Position numbers and translations under genes: made by a program. Source: Anaerolineae bacterium (GTDB taxonomy: Bacteria > Chloroflexota > Anaerolineae > JAADDB01). From it: a stretch of 7,475 nt of DNA. The notes under the pieces are model-generated. The model was not told the origin of the DNA, did no database searches, and saw nothing but the letters and a program-made list of their open reading frames with translations. The DNA lies in assembly GCA_015486895.1 (NCBI GenBank), contig WFQT01000203.1, positions 1 to 7,475 of the forward strand. The letters run 5' to 3'. Numbering within the stretch: position 1 is the first letter of the stretch; every line of letters starts with the position of its first letter. Below, one piece after another: positions 1-5,955 of this stretch.

Positions 1-325
1 CATCAACGGCATCGGTTCTTACACGCCGGAAATGTGTGAAGTTGATGTCCCCCGGCTGCCCAAGGCGCGCATTTTCGTGGATTTCCGACCAGCAGCGTTA
101 GCCGAAGCAGGCGACCTATTGCGGGCAAAAGCTGCAGGAGTCACCGATGAGACGCAATGGACAGAAATTGGGCGGGTCGTAAGCGGCGATGCCCCCGGGC
201 GCCAATCCGCAACTGAAATCACATTCTTCAAATCCGTCGGCGTGGCGGTGCAGGATGCAGCAACAGCGCTCTTAGCGTATCAGCGAGCACAAGCAGAAAA
301 GAAAGGAGTTTGGTTCGACTTATGA
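1..325 (+). CDS. Ornithine cyclodeaminase / mu-crystallin family protein, C-terminal part (5' truncated by window)
   Basis: The frame is open from base 2 to a TGA at 323-325 and gives about 107 residues, the C-terminal third of a protein usually 310-340 residues long. Family hallmarks are visible: INGIGSYTPEM at the first residues (the NAIGAxxPxxxE segment of the NAD-binding Rossmann domain), FVDFRPAALAEAGDLL (the D-x-R...E-x-GDL segment) and ITFFKSVGVAVQDAATA near the end, which is the family's FKSVGxAxQD helix. Members are NAD(P)-dependent and include ornithine cyclodeaminase, alanine dehydrogenase, ketimine and pyrroline-2-carboxylate reductases, and opine-type enzymes. The catalytic N-terminal half is outside the window, so the substrate cannot be assigned. 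The stop overlaps the start of the FAD oxidoreductase in an ATGA, implying translational coupling and a related role. The family call is firm and the specific reaction is open. Confidence 0.95.
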   Translation, partial: INGIGSYTPEMCEVDVPRLPKARIFVDFRPAALAEAGDLLRAKAAGVTDETQWTEIGRVVSGDAPGRQSATEITFFKSVGVAVQDAATALLAYQRAQAEKKGVWFDL

Positions 326-1485
326 AAGCATTACCGCAAACTGCCGACGTTGTCGTCATAGGCGGCGGCGTCATGGGAGCAAGCATTGCCTATCACTTAG
401 TCCAACGAGGAGTGAAAAAGGTGGTGTTATTGGAAAAGGAGCCTTTCTTCGGCGCCATGTCCACCGGGCAATGCGCTGGTGGCATTCGCCACCAGTTTTC
501 CTCGGCTATTAACATTGAACTTTCCAAGGTCAGCTTGGCCCAGTTAGACCGCTTTGCCGAGGAAATGGACCAGAAAATCGACTTGCGTTGGGTTGGCTAC
601 CTGTTCCTACTCACCGACCAGGAAGATGTGACAATGTTCCGTGAGAACGAACGCCTGCAGCACCAGTTGGGTATTGACACGCAGTGGCTCTCCCCGGAAG
701 ATATTCGCCGACTGGTACCGCAGGTAAACAGCGACGGCGTTCTGGCCGGCACCTTTTACGACAAAGATGGCTTAGCCGACCCCTCCAGCGTGGTTGCCGG
801 CTACATTAAGAACGCCCGCCGGCTAGGCGCTAAGCTATTCAACGGAGTGGAGGTAACCAGCATCGACCTGAAGGGCGGAGCAGTAAGCCGAATTCATACG
901 AACAAAGGCGACATTGCCACCCCGGCAGTCGTCGACGCCTGTGGCGCCTGGGCACCGCAGACCGCCGCCATGGTCGGCATAGACCTTCCCATCGTACCTA
1001 TCCGCCGTCAAATCGTGGTGACGACACCCCTACCAGAGCTGGATCCTCGTTTCCCTTTCGTCCTTTTCTTCCGGGAAGCCCTTTACTTTCACCCGGAAGG
1101 GCGAGGCCTTTTGACGGGAAAATCCAACCCCAACGAGACGCCCGGCTACAAGCTAAACGTGGACCAAGAGTGGGAAATGATACACATGGAAGAAGCTATG
1201 TACCGCCTGCCACTCTTGGAAAAAGCAGGCCTACTATCCCACTGGGCCGGCCTATACGAAGTGACGCCTGATGCCCAGGCAATCGTGGGCGCCGTTCCTA
1301 ACGTGCCCGGATTTTACGTCGCTGCCGGGTTCAGCGGCCATGGCTTCATGCACGGGCCAGTCATAGGCCTGCTCATGGCGGAAGAAATTCTCGACGGCCG
1401 GGCCCACACGGTGAACATCGATCCTTTCCGCTTCGACCGCTTTTTGACCGGAAAGGAACTAAAAGCAGAATACAACGTAGTCTAA
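322..1485 (+). CDS. FAD-dependent oxidoreductase, DAO / sarcosine oxidase beta-like
   Basis: 387 residues. The N-terminus carries the FAD-binding Rossmann motif VVVIGGGVMGAS (GGGVMG at about 14-19), followed by the ribose-binding acidic residue in VVLLEKE (about 38). CAGGIRHQFS (about 51-60) matches the post-Rossmann Gly/Arg region of DAO-family oxidases. The C-terminal FAD-closing segment GFSGHGFMHGP (about 337-347) is typical of SoxB and D-hydroxyproline/proline dehydrogenase beta-type proteins, as are the full length and the LYEVTPDAQAIVG stretch. Such enzymes oxidise secondary or primary amines (sarcosine, dimethylglycine, proline derivatives, D-amino acids) to imines in the cytoplasm or as part of heteromers. 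The ATG at 322 is preferred over an in-frame TTG at 310, because AAAGGAG at 302-308 lies only 1 nt from the TTG but 13 nt from the ATG, and the ATG forms the ATGA overlap with the upstream gene. The partner gene is an imine-handling OCD family enzyme. The exact substrate is not decidable here. Confidence 0.93.
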   Translation: MKALPQTADVVVIGGGVMGASIAYHLVQRGVKKVVLLEKEPFFGAMSTGQCAGGIRHQFSSAINIELSKVSLAQLDRFAEEMDQKIDLRWVGYLFLLTDQEDVTMFRENERLQHQLGIDTQWLSPEDIRRLVPQVNSDGVLAGTFYDKDGLADPSSVVAGYIKNARRLGAKLFNGVEVTSIDLKGGAVSRIHTNKGDIATPAVVDACGAWAPQTAAMVGIDLPIVPIRRQIVVTTPLPELDPRFPFVLFFREALYFHPEGRGLLTGKSNPNETPGYKLNVDQEWEMIHMEEAMYRLPLLEKAGLLSHWAGLYEVTPDAQAIVGAVPNVPGFYVAAGFSGHGFMHGPVIGLLMAEEILDGRAHTVNIDPFRFDRFLTGKELKAEYNVV

Positions 1486-1488
1486 GCC

Positions 1489-2121
1489 ATGGAAACCGAC
1501 GGTGAAGAGGAGATTGTTCGCCGCACTGTGGCCGCTTATAACGAGGCAGCAGAGCGCTATCAAGAGTATTGGGGGCAATTTCCCTTGGCAGAACAAATGG
1601 CCCGCTTCTGCGCTCTGCTTCCGGCAGCAGCAAAGGTGCTGGATGTAGGATGCGGCGGCGGGCGTGACATCAAGGAGATAGTCCAGTGTGGAGTGTCCGT
1701 TTTCGGCCTGGACCGCTCGAGGGGAATGCTTCGCGTTGCCCTTCGATCCACACCGCCGGGGCGATTGCTGCAGGCTGACATGCGAGTGCTGCCTTTTGCC
1801 CCGGCCAGCTTCGACGGCATCTGGGCCTCCGCAACGCTGGTACACTTGCCGCGCCGCCTCATTCCAACAACCTTAACTAATTGGTGCCGCTGCCTGCACC
1901 CTGGCGGCGCTATTTACCTATCGGTAAAAGAAGGAACAGGGGAGAAGTGGATAGTACAAGACCCTGAATTAGTGCCCCGGCAGCGATTCTACACTTTCCT
2001 GCGCCAAGGGGAATTGCTTTCCTGGCTGCAAGCGGCCAACTGCTCGCCGGTAGCCGTCTGGCAAAACCCAGGCCCGCCGGGTGCCCTACCGTGGTTAAAC
2101 ATCCTGGCCCGGCCCGGATGA
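1489..2121 (+). CDS. Class I SAM-dependent methyltransferase
   Basis: 210 residues. Motif I is VLDVGCGGGRD (about 50-60), the SAM-binding glycine loop. The acidic residue at the end of strand 2 is in VFGLDRS (about D75). LLQADMRVLPF (about 93-103) is the adenine-contacting D-M segment, and FDGIWASATLVHLPR (about 108-122) and LHPGGAIYLSVKEG (about 136-148) are the motif IV and post-loop strands of the Methyltransf_11/25 fold. The N-terminal helix with YNEAAERYQEYW is the usual entry of small-molecule methyltransferases. It starts 3 nt after the FAD oxidoreductase stop with no good Shine-Dalgarno sequence of its own, which suggests translational re-initiation within the operon. Substrate is unknown; the context with amine/imine enzymes allows N-methylation, but that is inference. 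Its last 27 bp overlap the 3' end of tsaD on the opposite strand. Confidence 0.92.
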   Translation: METDGEEEIVRRTVAAYNEAAERYQEYWGQFPLAEQMARFCALLPAAAKVLDVGCGGGRDIKEIVQCGVSVFGLDRSRGMLRVALRSTPPGRLLQADMRVLPFAPASFDGIWASATLVHLPRRLIPTTLTNWCRCLHPGGAIYLSVKEGTGEKWIVQDPELVPRQRFYTFLRQGELLSWLQAANCSPVAVWQNPGPPGALPWLNILARPG

Positions 2122-3195
2122 TGGGAGGCGCTGCGGTAACGGAGGTCGGGCAACAACATCCAAGTCCAAGCCGCTGATTTCACCGCGGCCGAAAGCATAG
2201 CTGCCAGCAACGCCTATCATGGCCGCGTTGTCAGTGCAAAGGTAGAGAGGCGGAACGGAAACAGGCAATGGCAATGCTTCTCGTATCCGTTGACGCAATT
2301 GGACATTGGCGGAGACCCCCCCGCAAACGCAGACCTGGGCAACTTTATATTCCGCAGCGGCTCGCTTCGTTTGCACTACCAGCGTTTCCACCAGTGCCCG
2401 TTGGAAGCTGGCTGCCAGGTCAGCCACTGTTTGCCGTCCAAGTAGGCCGGGGCGATAATCTTTCAGCCGTCGGTGGGGATCACTACCACCGCCGGCAACT
2501 TCCTCTAAACGCTGTACTTGTCGTAACACCGCCGTCTTCAGGCCGCTAAAGCTGAAATTGAACCTTTCTAAGCACACCAATGGGAAAGCAAAGGCCTGTG
2601 GATCACCTTGTACTGCCACTTTCTGGATAGCCGGGCCACCGGGATAGCCTAACCCCAAGAGCCGGGCAACTTTGTCAAAGGCTTCGCCGGCGGCATCATC
2701 AATGGTGTGCCCCAGTGGCTCGTACACGCCATGTTCACGCATCAGAATGAGGTCGGTATGGCCGCCGCTGACGATGAGTGTCAACGCCGGCAGTTGCGGC
2801 GGCTCCCACGATGTCGCCGCTTCCAGCGGGCGCGCCCAATTAGAGTAAATATGCCCTTCCAAGTGGTTGACAGCCACCAACGGCAGCCCGGTCGCTAAAG
2901 CAATACCTTTGGCAACATTGACTCCCACCAGCAAAGAGCCGACCAGCCCGGGGCCATAGGTCACCGCAATAGCATCAATATCATCCAAGGTGACGGCTGC
3001 ATCTGTTAGCGCCTGCCGAACCACCGGCGCAATAGACACTACGTGCTGGCGAGCCGCCACTTCAGGGAAGACACCGCCATATTGCCGGTGAATGTCAATT
3101 TGAGAGTTGACAACATTGGACAAAATACGTTCACCGTCCTGAATGACTGCAACTGCGGTTTCATCACATGAAGTTTCTATACCGAGAATGCGCAT
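2095..3195 (-). CDS. tsaD: tRNA N6-adenosine threonylcarbamoyltransferase TsaD
   Basis: 366 residues. TsaD transfers the threonylcarbamoyl group from TC-AMP to A37 of ANN-decoding tRNAs (t6A), working in the cytoplasm with TsaB and TsaE, which are not in this window. Visible signatures are GIETSCDETA (about 5-14), TYGPGLVGSLLVG (79-91), the metal-binding histidines in NHLEGH (H111, H115), VSGGHTDL (142-149), GEAFDKVARLLGLGYPGGP (170-188), FSFSGLKTA (214-222), CGGVSAN (291-297) and the late metal ligand in CTDNAAMIG (D322). An insert of about 20 residues (232-253, Gly/Pro/Arg-rich) precedes the TVADLAASFQ helix. The frame extends upstream to 3270, but the ATG at 3193-3195 is chosen because MRILGIETS is the canonical family N-terminus and AGGA (3202-3205) lies 6 nt upstream. 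Possible promoters are weak: TATTAT at 3218-3223, or TTGAAA (3296-3301) with GTTAAT (3273-3278) inside the repeat. Confidence 0.97.
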   Translation of the reverse strand: MRILGIETSCDETAVAVIQDGERILSNVVNSQIDIHRQYGGVFPEVAARQHVVSIAPVVRQALTDAAVTLDDIDAIAVTYGPGLVGSLLVGVNVAKGIALATGLPLVAVNHLEGHIYSNWARPLEAATSWEPPQLPALTLIVSGGHTDLILMREHGVYEPLGHTIDDAAGEAFDKVARLLGLGYPGGPAIQKVAVQGDPQAFAFPLVCLERFNFSFSGLKTAVLRQVQRLEEVAGGGSDPHRRLKDYRPGLLGRQTVADLAASFQRALVETLVVQTKRAAAEYKVAQVCVCGGVSANVQLRQRIREALPLPVSVPPLYLCTDNAAMIGVAGSYAFGRGEISGLDLDVVARPPLPQRLPSSGPGQDV

Positions 3196-3266
3196 AGGTA
3201 TTCCTGACAACCAATCTATAATAGTCTGGGGAAAATGATGCTTTAGGCTCGACTGAGCTATATTTA

Positions 3267-3334
3267 CCACGGATTAACACAGATTTTTTCTTACTTTTCA
3301 AGCCAAGTCTGTGAAATTCTGTGTTTTCCCGTGG
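3267..3334. repeat. Imperfect inverted repeat, copy 1 of a CACRGA 10-bp-phased family
   Basis: The left arm at 3267-3286 reads CCACGGATTAACACAGATTT. The right arm at 3314-3334, read on the other strand, is CCACGGGAAAACACAGAATTT-like. The arms share CCACGG and AACACAGA in the same register. On the + strand CAC occurs at 3268 and 3278, and GTG at 3311, 3321 and 3331, so units are exactly 10 bp apart. It lies between the DksA-like gene's terminator and the tsaD start, 72 bp from the tsaD ATG. Related copies are at 5277-5341 and 5756-5833. I see no transposase and no obvious target-site duplication. Confidence 0.75.
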
Positions 3335-3366
3335 CTAAAACAAAAACGCCAACGTCCAAAACCAAT

Positions 3367-3389
3367 AAAAAAAGCCCGCACCGGCGGGC
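3367..3389 (-). terminator. Rho-independent terminator of the S1/DksA-like unit
   Basis: Read on the - strand, a perfect 6-bp GC stem GCCCGC-CGGT-GCGGGC (3389 to 3374) is followed directly by seven T residues (3373-3367). It begins 24 nt after the DksA-like stop codon. It should separate the S1/DksA-like transcript from tsaD. There is no T-run for the + direction, so it is one-way. Confidence 0.88.
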
Positions 3390-3412
3390 CATTCCGGAGA
3401 GCTAAAAAATCA

Positions 3413-3802
3413 TCAACGATGTCTATGTGGCCCCCGCCGCTTCTTGCGCTGCTCTGCCAACTCTCGCGCACATTTAGCACAAAGTTGGGTGGCTGGTAAT
3501 ACCGCCAGCCTCTCGGCGCTAATGGGTTGCCCGCAACGCACGCAAATGCCGTATTTACCCTCCTGGATGCGGTCCAATGCCACTTGCAGTTTTTCTACCC
3601 TTCCCTGCAAGCGATCCCGTCGAGCCAGATTCATTTCCCACTCATAAAGCTGGGGGCTACCTCGTCCTAGCCCAAAGTCCGGACGGTTTTCTTCCAACTG
3701 TCGCTCCACATCCGCAAGATCTTCCTGTACATCTTTCATCTCCGCTAAGATGCGCTGACGTTCTTGGCGAATCAGTTCTAATTCACTCTCTTTTGACGAC
3801 AT
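3413..3802 (-). CDS. DksA/TraR-type C4 zinc-finger protein
   Basis: 129 residues. The N-terminal two thirds (about 1-80) are strongly charged and helical with coiled-coil character (ELIRQERQRILAEMKD, then MNLARRDRLQGRVEKLQ). They are followed by the DksA/TraR zinc ribbon: YGICVRCGQPI (C87, C90) and LCAKC (C108, C111), with the family phrase IQEGKYGIC and ERLAVLPAT between. The tail is very basic (EQRKKRRGPHRHR). DksA-family proteins bind the RNA polymerase secondary channel and adjust transcription initiation. Here the hairpin-tip region (about 40-56, RPDFGLGRGSPQLYEWE) shows no DxxDxA motif of canonical DksA, so a DksA-like stringent role is not shown. The start is supported by GGAG at 3811-3814, 8 nt before the ATG. 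It lies 30 nt downstream of the S1 gene and is followed by a clear terminator, so the two are probably co-transcribed. Confidence 0.9.
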   Translation of the reverse strand: MSSKESELELIRQERQRILAEMKDVQEDLADVERQLEENRPDFGLGRGSPQLYEWEMNLARRDRLQGRVEKLQVALDRIQEGKYGICVRCGQPISAERLAVLPATQLCAKCARELAEQRKKRRGPHRHR

Positions 3803-3832
3803 TTTTCGCGCTCCGTTATTCCTTGTTCTGCG

Positions 3833-5005
3833 TTAAACAACTACTTCACTTTCGCTTGAAGGAACCTCACTATTTTCTTCATCTACGGGAGCTTTCTCCA
3901 CCTGCGGAGCCTGTTTCAGGCTCAATGAAATGCGCCGTTTGGCCTCACTAACTTCCAAAACGCGCACATTGACCATGTCACCCACATGTACTACTTCCTC
4001 TGGGGATTGAATCGGTTCGCTACTAAGTTGGGATATGTGGATGAGCCCTTCAATGCCATCCTCCAGGCGAGCGAAAGCACCAAATTTCAAAACGTTGGTG
4101 ATAATTGCCTGGATTACATCCCCAGGCCGGTAGCGGTCGTCAATACCTTCCCACGGATTCGGTTCCAACTGTTTTATGCTCAAGGCAATTTGTTTCTTCT
4201 CACGGTCCACGCGGATCACCATGGCTTCCACCACATCGCCTACATTGACCAACTCTCGCGGCGAACGCAGCGGTCGCCAGCTCATCTCGGTGATGTGCAC
4301 CAACCCGTCAGCGCCGCCTAACTCAACAAAAACGCCGAAACTAGTGATGGTATGCACTTTCCCTTGCACGCGATCGCCGACATGCAAGGAGCCCACCAGC
4401 CGGTCCAACGCCCTTTGCCGCAAAGTTTCCTTGGCTTCCCTCTGGGAACAAATGAGGCGGTGACGCCGGCGGTTGACTTCAACCACTTTGAGTATAACAG
4501 TCTGTCCAATCATTGCTTCCATCTTTTCCATACGCTTACTGCTATCCCGATTGGATATAGGAGGGGTCAGATGTGAAGCAGGCACAAAGGCCGTCAGACG
4601 GCCGAATTGCACCATCACTCCCCCCCGATTAACTCCAATGACGGAGCCTTCAACCAGGTCACCGCTTTCCAGCAATGTCACAGCGCGCAGCCAGTCGCTC
4701 TCCTGCAAGGCCTCAGAAAGAGAAACGATAACAATGCCATCTTCTGCAATGCGATGCACAAGGACATGCACTTTCACGCCCACATCCAGTGACTGCCGGA
4801 CTTCATCCGGCACGGATTCCAGATCGTGTTGGGGGATGAGGGCATCCTGCTTGCTTCCGATATCCACAACAATACCATCTTGCCCTATAGCCATAATGGT
4901 CCCTTTACGCAGATCACCACGACGAACTGGTACGTAATCATACGCTTCCAGCTTTAACCACTGCGCCAAATTCTCATCATCCAAAGCAGGCTTCTCTTTT
5001 TTCAT
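3833..5005 (-). CDS. S1 RNA-binding domain protein (ribosomal protein S1-like, four S1 domains)
   Basis: 390 residues with four tandem S1/OB domains. Domain 1 is about 28-97 (RKGTIMAIGQDGIVVDIGSK). Domain 2 is about 114-189 (VEGSVIGVNRGGVMVQFG), the most divergent. Domain 3 is about 207-278 (GKVHTITSFGVFVELGGADG, then LVHITEMSW). Domain 4 is about 293-364 (AIITNVLKFGAFARLEDGIE, then LIHISQLS). Each ends in the RISLSLKQ-type strand. The last ~20 residues are acidic and Ser-rich. The protein matches the shorter S1 of many Gram-positive-like lineages, which bind mRNA on the ribosome; E. coli S1 has six domains and is longer. A specialised RNA-binding role is also possible, so I give no symbol. 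ATG at 5005 is used; an adjacent GTG at 5008 is equally plausible since GGAGG (5020-5024) is 11 nt from GTG and 14 nt from ATG. It is followed after 30 nt by the DksA-like gene. Confidence 0.93.
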   Translation of the reverse strand: MKKEKPALDDENLAQWLKLEAYDYVPVRRGDLRKGTIMAIGQDGIVVDIGSKQDALIPQHDLESVPDEVRQSLDVGVKVHVLVHRIAEDGIVIVSLSEALQESDWLRAVTLLESGDLVEGSVIGVNRGGVMVQFGRLTAFVPASHLTPPISNRDSSKRMEKMEAMIGQTVILKVVEVNRRRHRLICSQREAKETLRQRALDRLVGSLHVGDRVQGKVHTITSFGVFVELGGADGLVHITEMSWRPLRSPRELVNVGDVVEAMVIRVDREKKQIALSIKQLEPNPWEGIDDRYRPGDVIQAIITNVLKFGAFARLEDGIEGLIHISQLSSEPIQSPEEVVHVGDMVNVRVLEVSEAKRRISLSLKQAPQVEKAPVDEENSEVPSSESEVVV

Positions 5006-5276
5006 CACCGGCTAAGTTACCTCCGACGTGCACACAATCTCGGTTCATCTTGTCGTACTGCTTAGCTGAAGCGTGTTTTCGTCAATGGTCTCCGACCGCC
5101 ATCAAGGAAAATGCATCCTTGCCATTAGTTCAGCGCTCAGGGCAAGCACTTTGGTCGTTATCTACTGCTATGTGAGGGCTTGTCGCTTGATCCTTTTTGC
5201 CCTTGCAGGTTTTGGAGATATCCCAATCAGAGATGGCAAAACATACATACTGGACAATGGCGTTTTTGGTTTTAGG

Positions 5277-5341
5277 TACTGATTAACACAGATTTTCACA
5301 AAATTTCAGGTGAAAATCAGTGTAATCTGTGCAATCTCTGG
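5277..5341. repeat. Imperfect inverted repeat, copy 2 of the CACRGA 10-bp-phased family
   Basis: The core is a perfect 9-bp stem GATTTTCAC (5291-5299) and GTGAAAATC (5310-5318) with a 10-nt loop. The stem extends outward to 5281 and 5327 with one bulged A and one mismatch (left GATTAACACAGATTTTCAC, right complement GATTACACTGATTTTCAC). CAC at 5287 and 5297 and GTG at 5310 and 5320 keep the 10-bp phase; the next GTG at 5329 is 9 bp away, which accounts for the bulge. It would lie in the leader of any transcript started at the - strand promoter at 5622-5651 that reaches the S1 gene. Confidence 0.75.
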
Positions 5342-5370
5342 TCAGGATTGCCTTGCTAAGCCACAAAGTG

Positions 5371-5408
5371 GATTTCCGCCAGACTCCAGATACGTATTAT
5401 TAGACACC
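5371..5408. repeat. Degenerate direct repeat, copy A
   Basis: GATTTCCGCCAGA at 5371-5383 is identical to 5597-5609. Similarity continues with small gaps through TCCA, ACGTA and a CACC end at 5405-5408. The two copies start 226 bp apart and have the same orientation. Copy A lies directly beyond the end of the decayed ferredoxin-like frame. Confidence 0.6.
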
Positions 5409-5618
5409 GGCGGTTTCACCGTAGCACAGGAACATCGCAATGGGACATAGTTTGACGCAGGCTTCGCACGCAGATCCTCAAAAAACCCATTAGTTCGCAC
5501 TTGCTCAGTCCTCCACGGCAGGAACAGAACTCACTCCGCCCGCGAAGATATGCCCCTCCATCTGAATGAGAACGATGCATTTATCTATATCCAAAAGATT
5601 TCCGCCAGAATCCAACAC
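5400..5618 (-). pseudogene. Decayed reading frame with ferredoxin-like cysteine motif (possible pseudogene)
   Basis: On the - strand, one continuous frame runs from a GTG at 5616-5618 (the frame is open from 5669) to a TAA at 5400-5402. It is broken by three in-frame stops: TGA 5505-5507, TAA 5490-5492 and TGA 5478-5480. After the last stop it encodes CEACVKLCPIAMF (about 5468-5430), the C-x2-C-x3-C-P pattern of a 4Fe-4S ferredoxin site. The first part contains LLDIDKC, which resembles the DxxKC entry of a ferredoxin cluster but lacks the following cysteines. All three stops are one C-to-T step from sense codons (CGA, CAA, CGA), which would fit decay by transitions. An alternative is that the first part (37 residues to 5505) is a tiny real peptide, or that the whole is chance. 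No family assignment beyond the motif is possible by eye. Confidence 0.3.
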
Positions 5619-5632
5619 GTAAGTATAGCACC
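5597..5632. repeat. Degenerate direct repeat, copy B
   Basis: This is the second copy of the GATTTCCGCCAGA-TCCA-ACGTA repeat. On the - strand it overlaps the -10 region of the promoter at 5622-5651 (GGTGCTATACTTACGT; copy A has GGTGTCTAATAATACGT). Copy A keeps an AT-rich -10-like segment but has no recognisable -35. Confidence 0.6.
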
Positions 5633-5651
5633 TATCTCTGACCCCTGTCAA
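5622..5651 (-). promoter_or_regulatory. Sigma70-type promoter pointing toward the S1 gene
   Basis: On the - strand there is a perfect -35 TTGACA (5646-5651), an 18-bp spacer, and -10 TATACT (5622-5627) preceded by TGC, the extended -10 element. Transcription would start near 5615 and run through the decayed frame and hairpin copy 2 to the S1 gene, giving a leader of about 600 nt if nothing terminates it. It could equally be the remaining promoter of the decayed gene. Confidence 0.55.
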
Positions 5652-5755
5652 ATGACATTGACTTCCCAATCAACAAGACCAGCGGGGAGAGAAACGTAGA
5701 AGGCGGCCTGGTTCATTTCAAAGCGAATCGATCTTTACAAATAGGGCAGAAAAAA

Positions 5756-5833
5756 GCCACGGAAAAACACGGAAAGACACAGAAAAGGCTGAATACAGAG
5801 GACATTCAGTGAAATTCCGTGTTTTTCTGTGGC
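5756..5833. repeat. Long inverted repeat, copy 3 of the CACRGA 10-bp-phased family
   Basis: The left arm GCCACGGAAAAACACGGAA (5756-5774) and right arm TTCCGTGTTTTTCTGTGGC (5815-5833) pair over 19 bp with a single G-T wobble. Pairing resumes further in, CACAGAA (5778-5784) with TTCAGTG (5805-5811), leaving a ~20-nt loop. CAC lies at 5758, 5768 and 5778, and GTG at 5809, 5819 and 5829: exact 10-bp phasing in both arms. This is the most regular of the three copies. It lies 123 bp upstream of the nfeD promoter. There is no U-run after the arm, so it does not look like an intrinsic terminator. Confidence 0.85.
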
Positions 5834-5955
5834 CTGGCTCGCTCTGAAGTTCAGAAGACTTGTAAAGATGTGAAAAGGCCCTTTTGAACCACGCCCAAAT
5901 TTCCGTGTCCAACTCCTGACTGCTTGCTCTACGTTAGTTGCGGCTCGCTGCACTA

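Noticed and set aside
1459..1862. - strand frames of 128 and 100 residues opposite the methyltransferase
   Set aside because: They lie antisense to a gene with clear SAM-binding motifs and show no family features.
3217..3222. TATAAT on the + strand upstream of tsaD
   Set aside because: It points away from tsaD into the antisense side of the DksA-like gene with no + strand gene to serve and no -35; probably chance from the AT-rich gap.
3196..3270. N-terminal extension of TsaD to an upstream start at 3270
   Set aside because: The family begins at MRILGIETS, a Shine-Dalgarno sequence sits 6 nt before that ATG, and the extension runs into the repeat.
5073..5282. 69-residue + strand frame in the S1-nfeD gap
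   Set aside because: No recognisable motif, no convincing Shine-Dalgarno sequence, and it ends in the hairpin repeat.
5478..5507. TGA codons in the ferredoxin-like frame read as selenocysteine
   Set aside because: A TAA lies between the two TGAs in the same frame, and no conserved Cys position coincides with them.
5756..5833. Hairpin copy 3 as an intrinsic terminator or a CRISPR fragment
   Set aside because: The stem is AT-rich with no U-run after it, and the periodic unit is 10 bp, far shorter than a CRISPR repeat-spacer unit.
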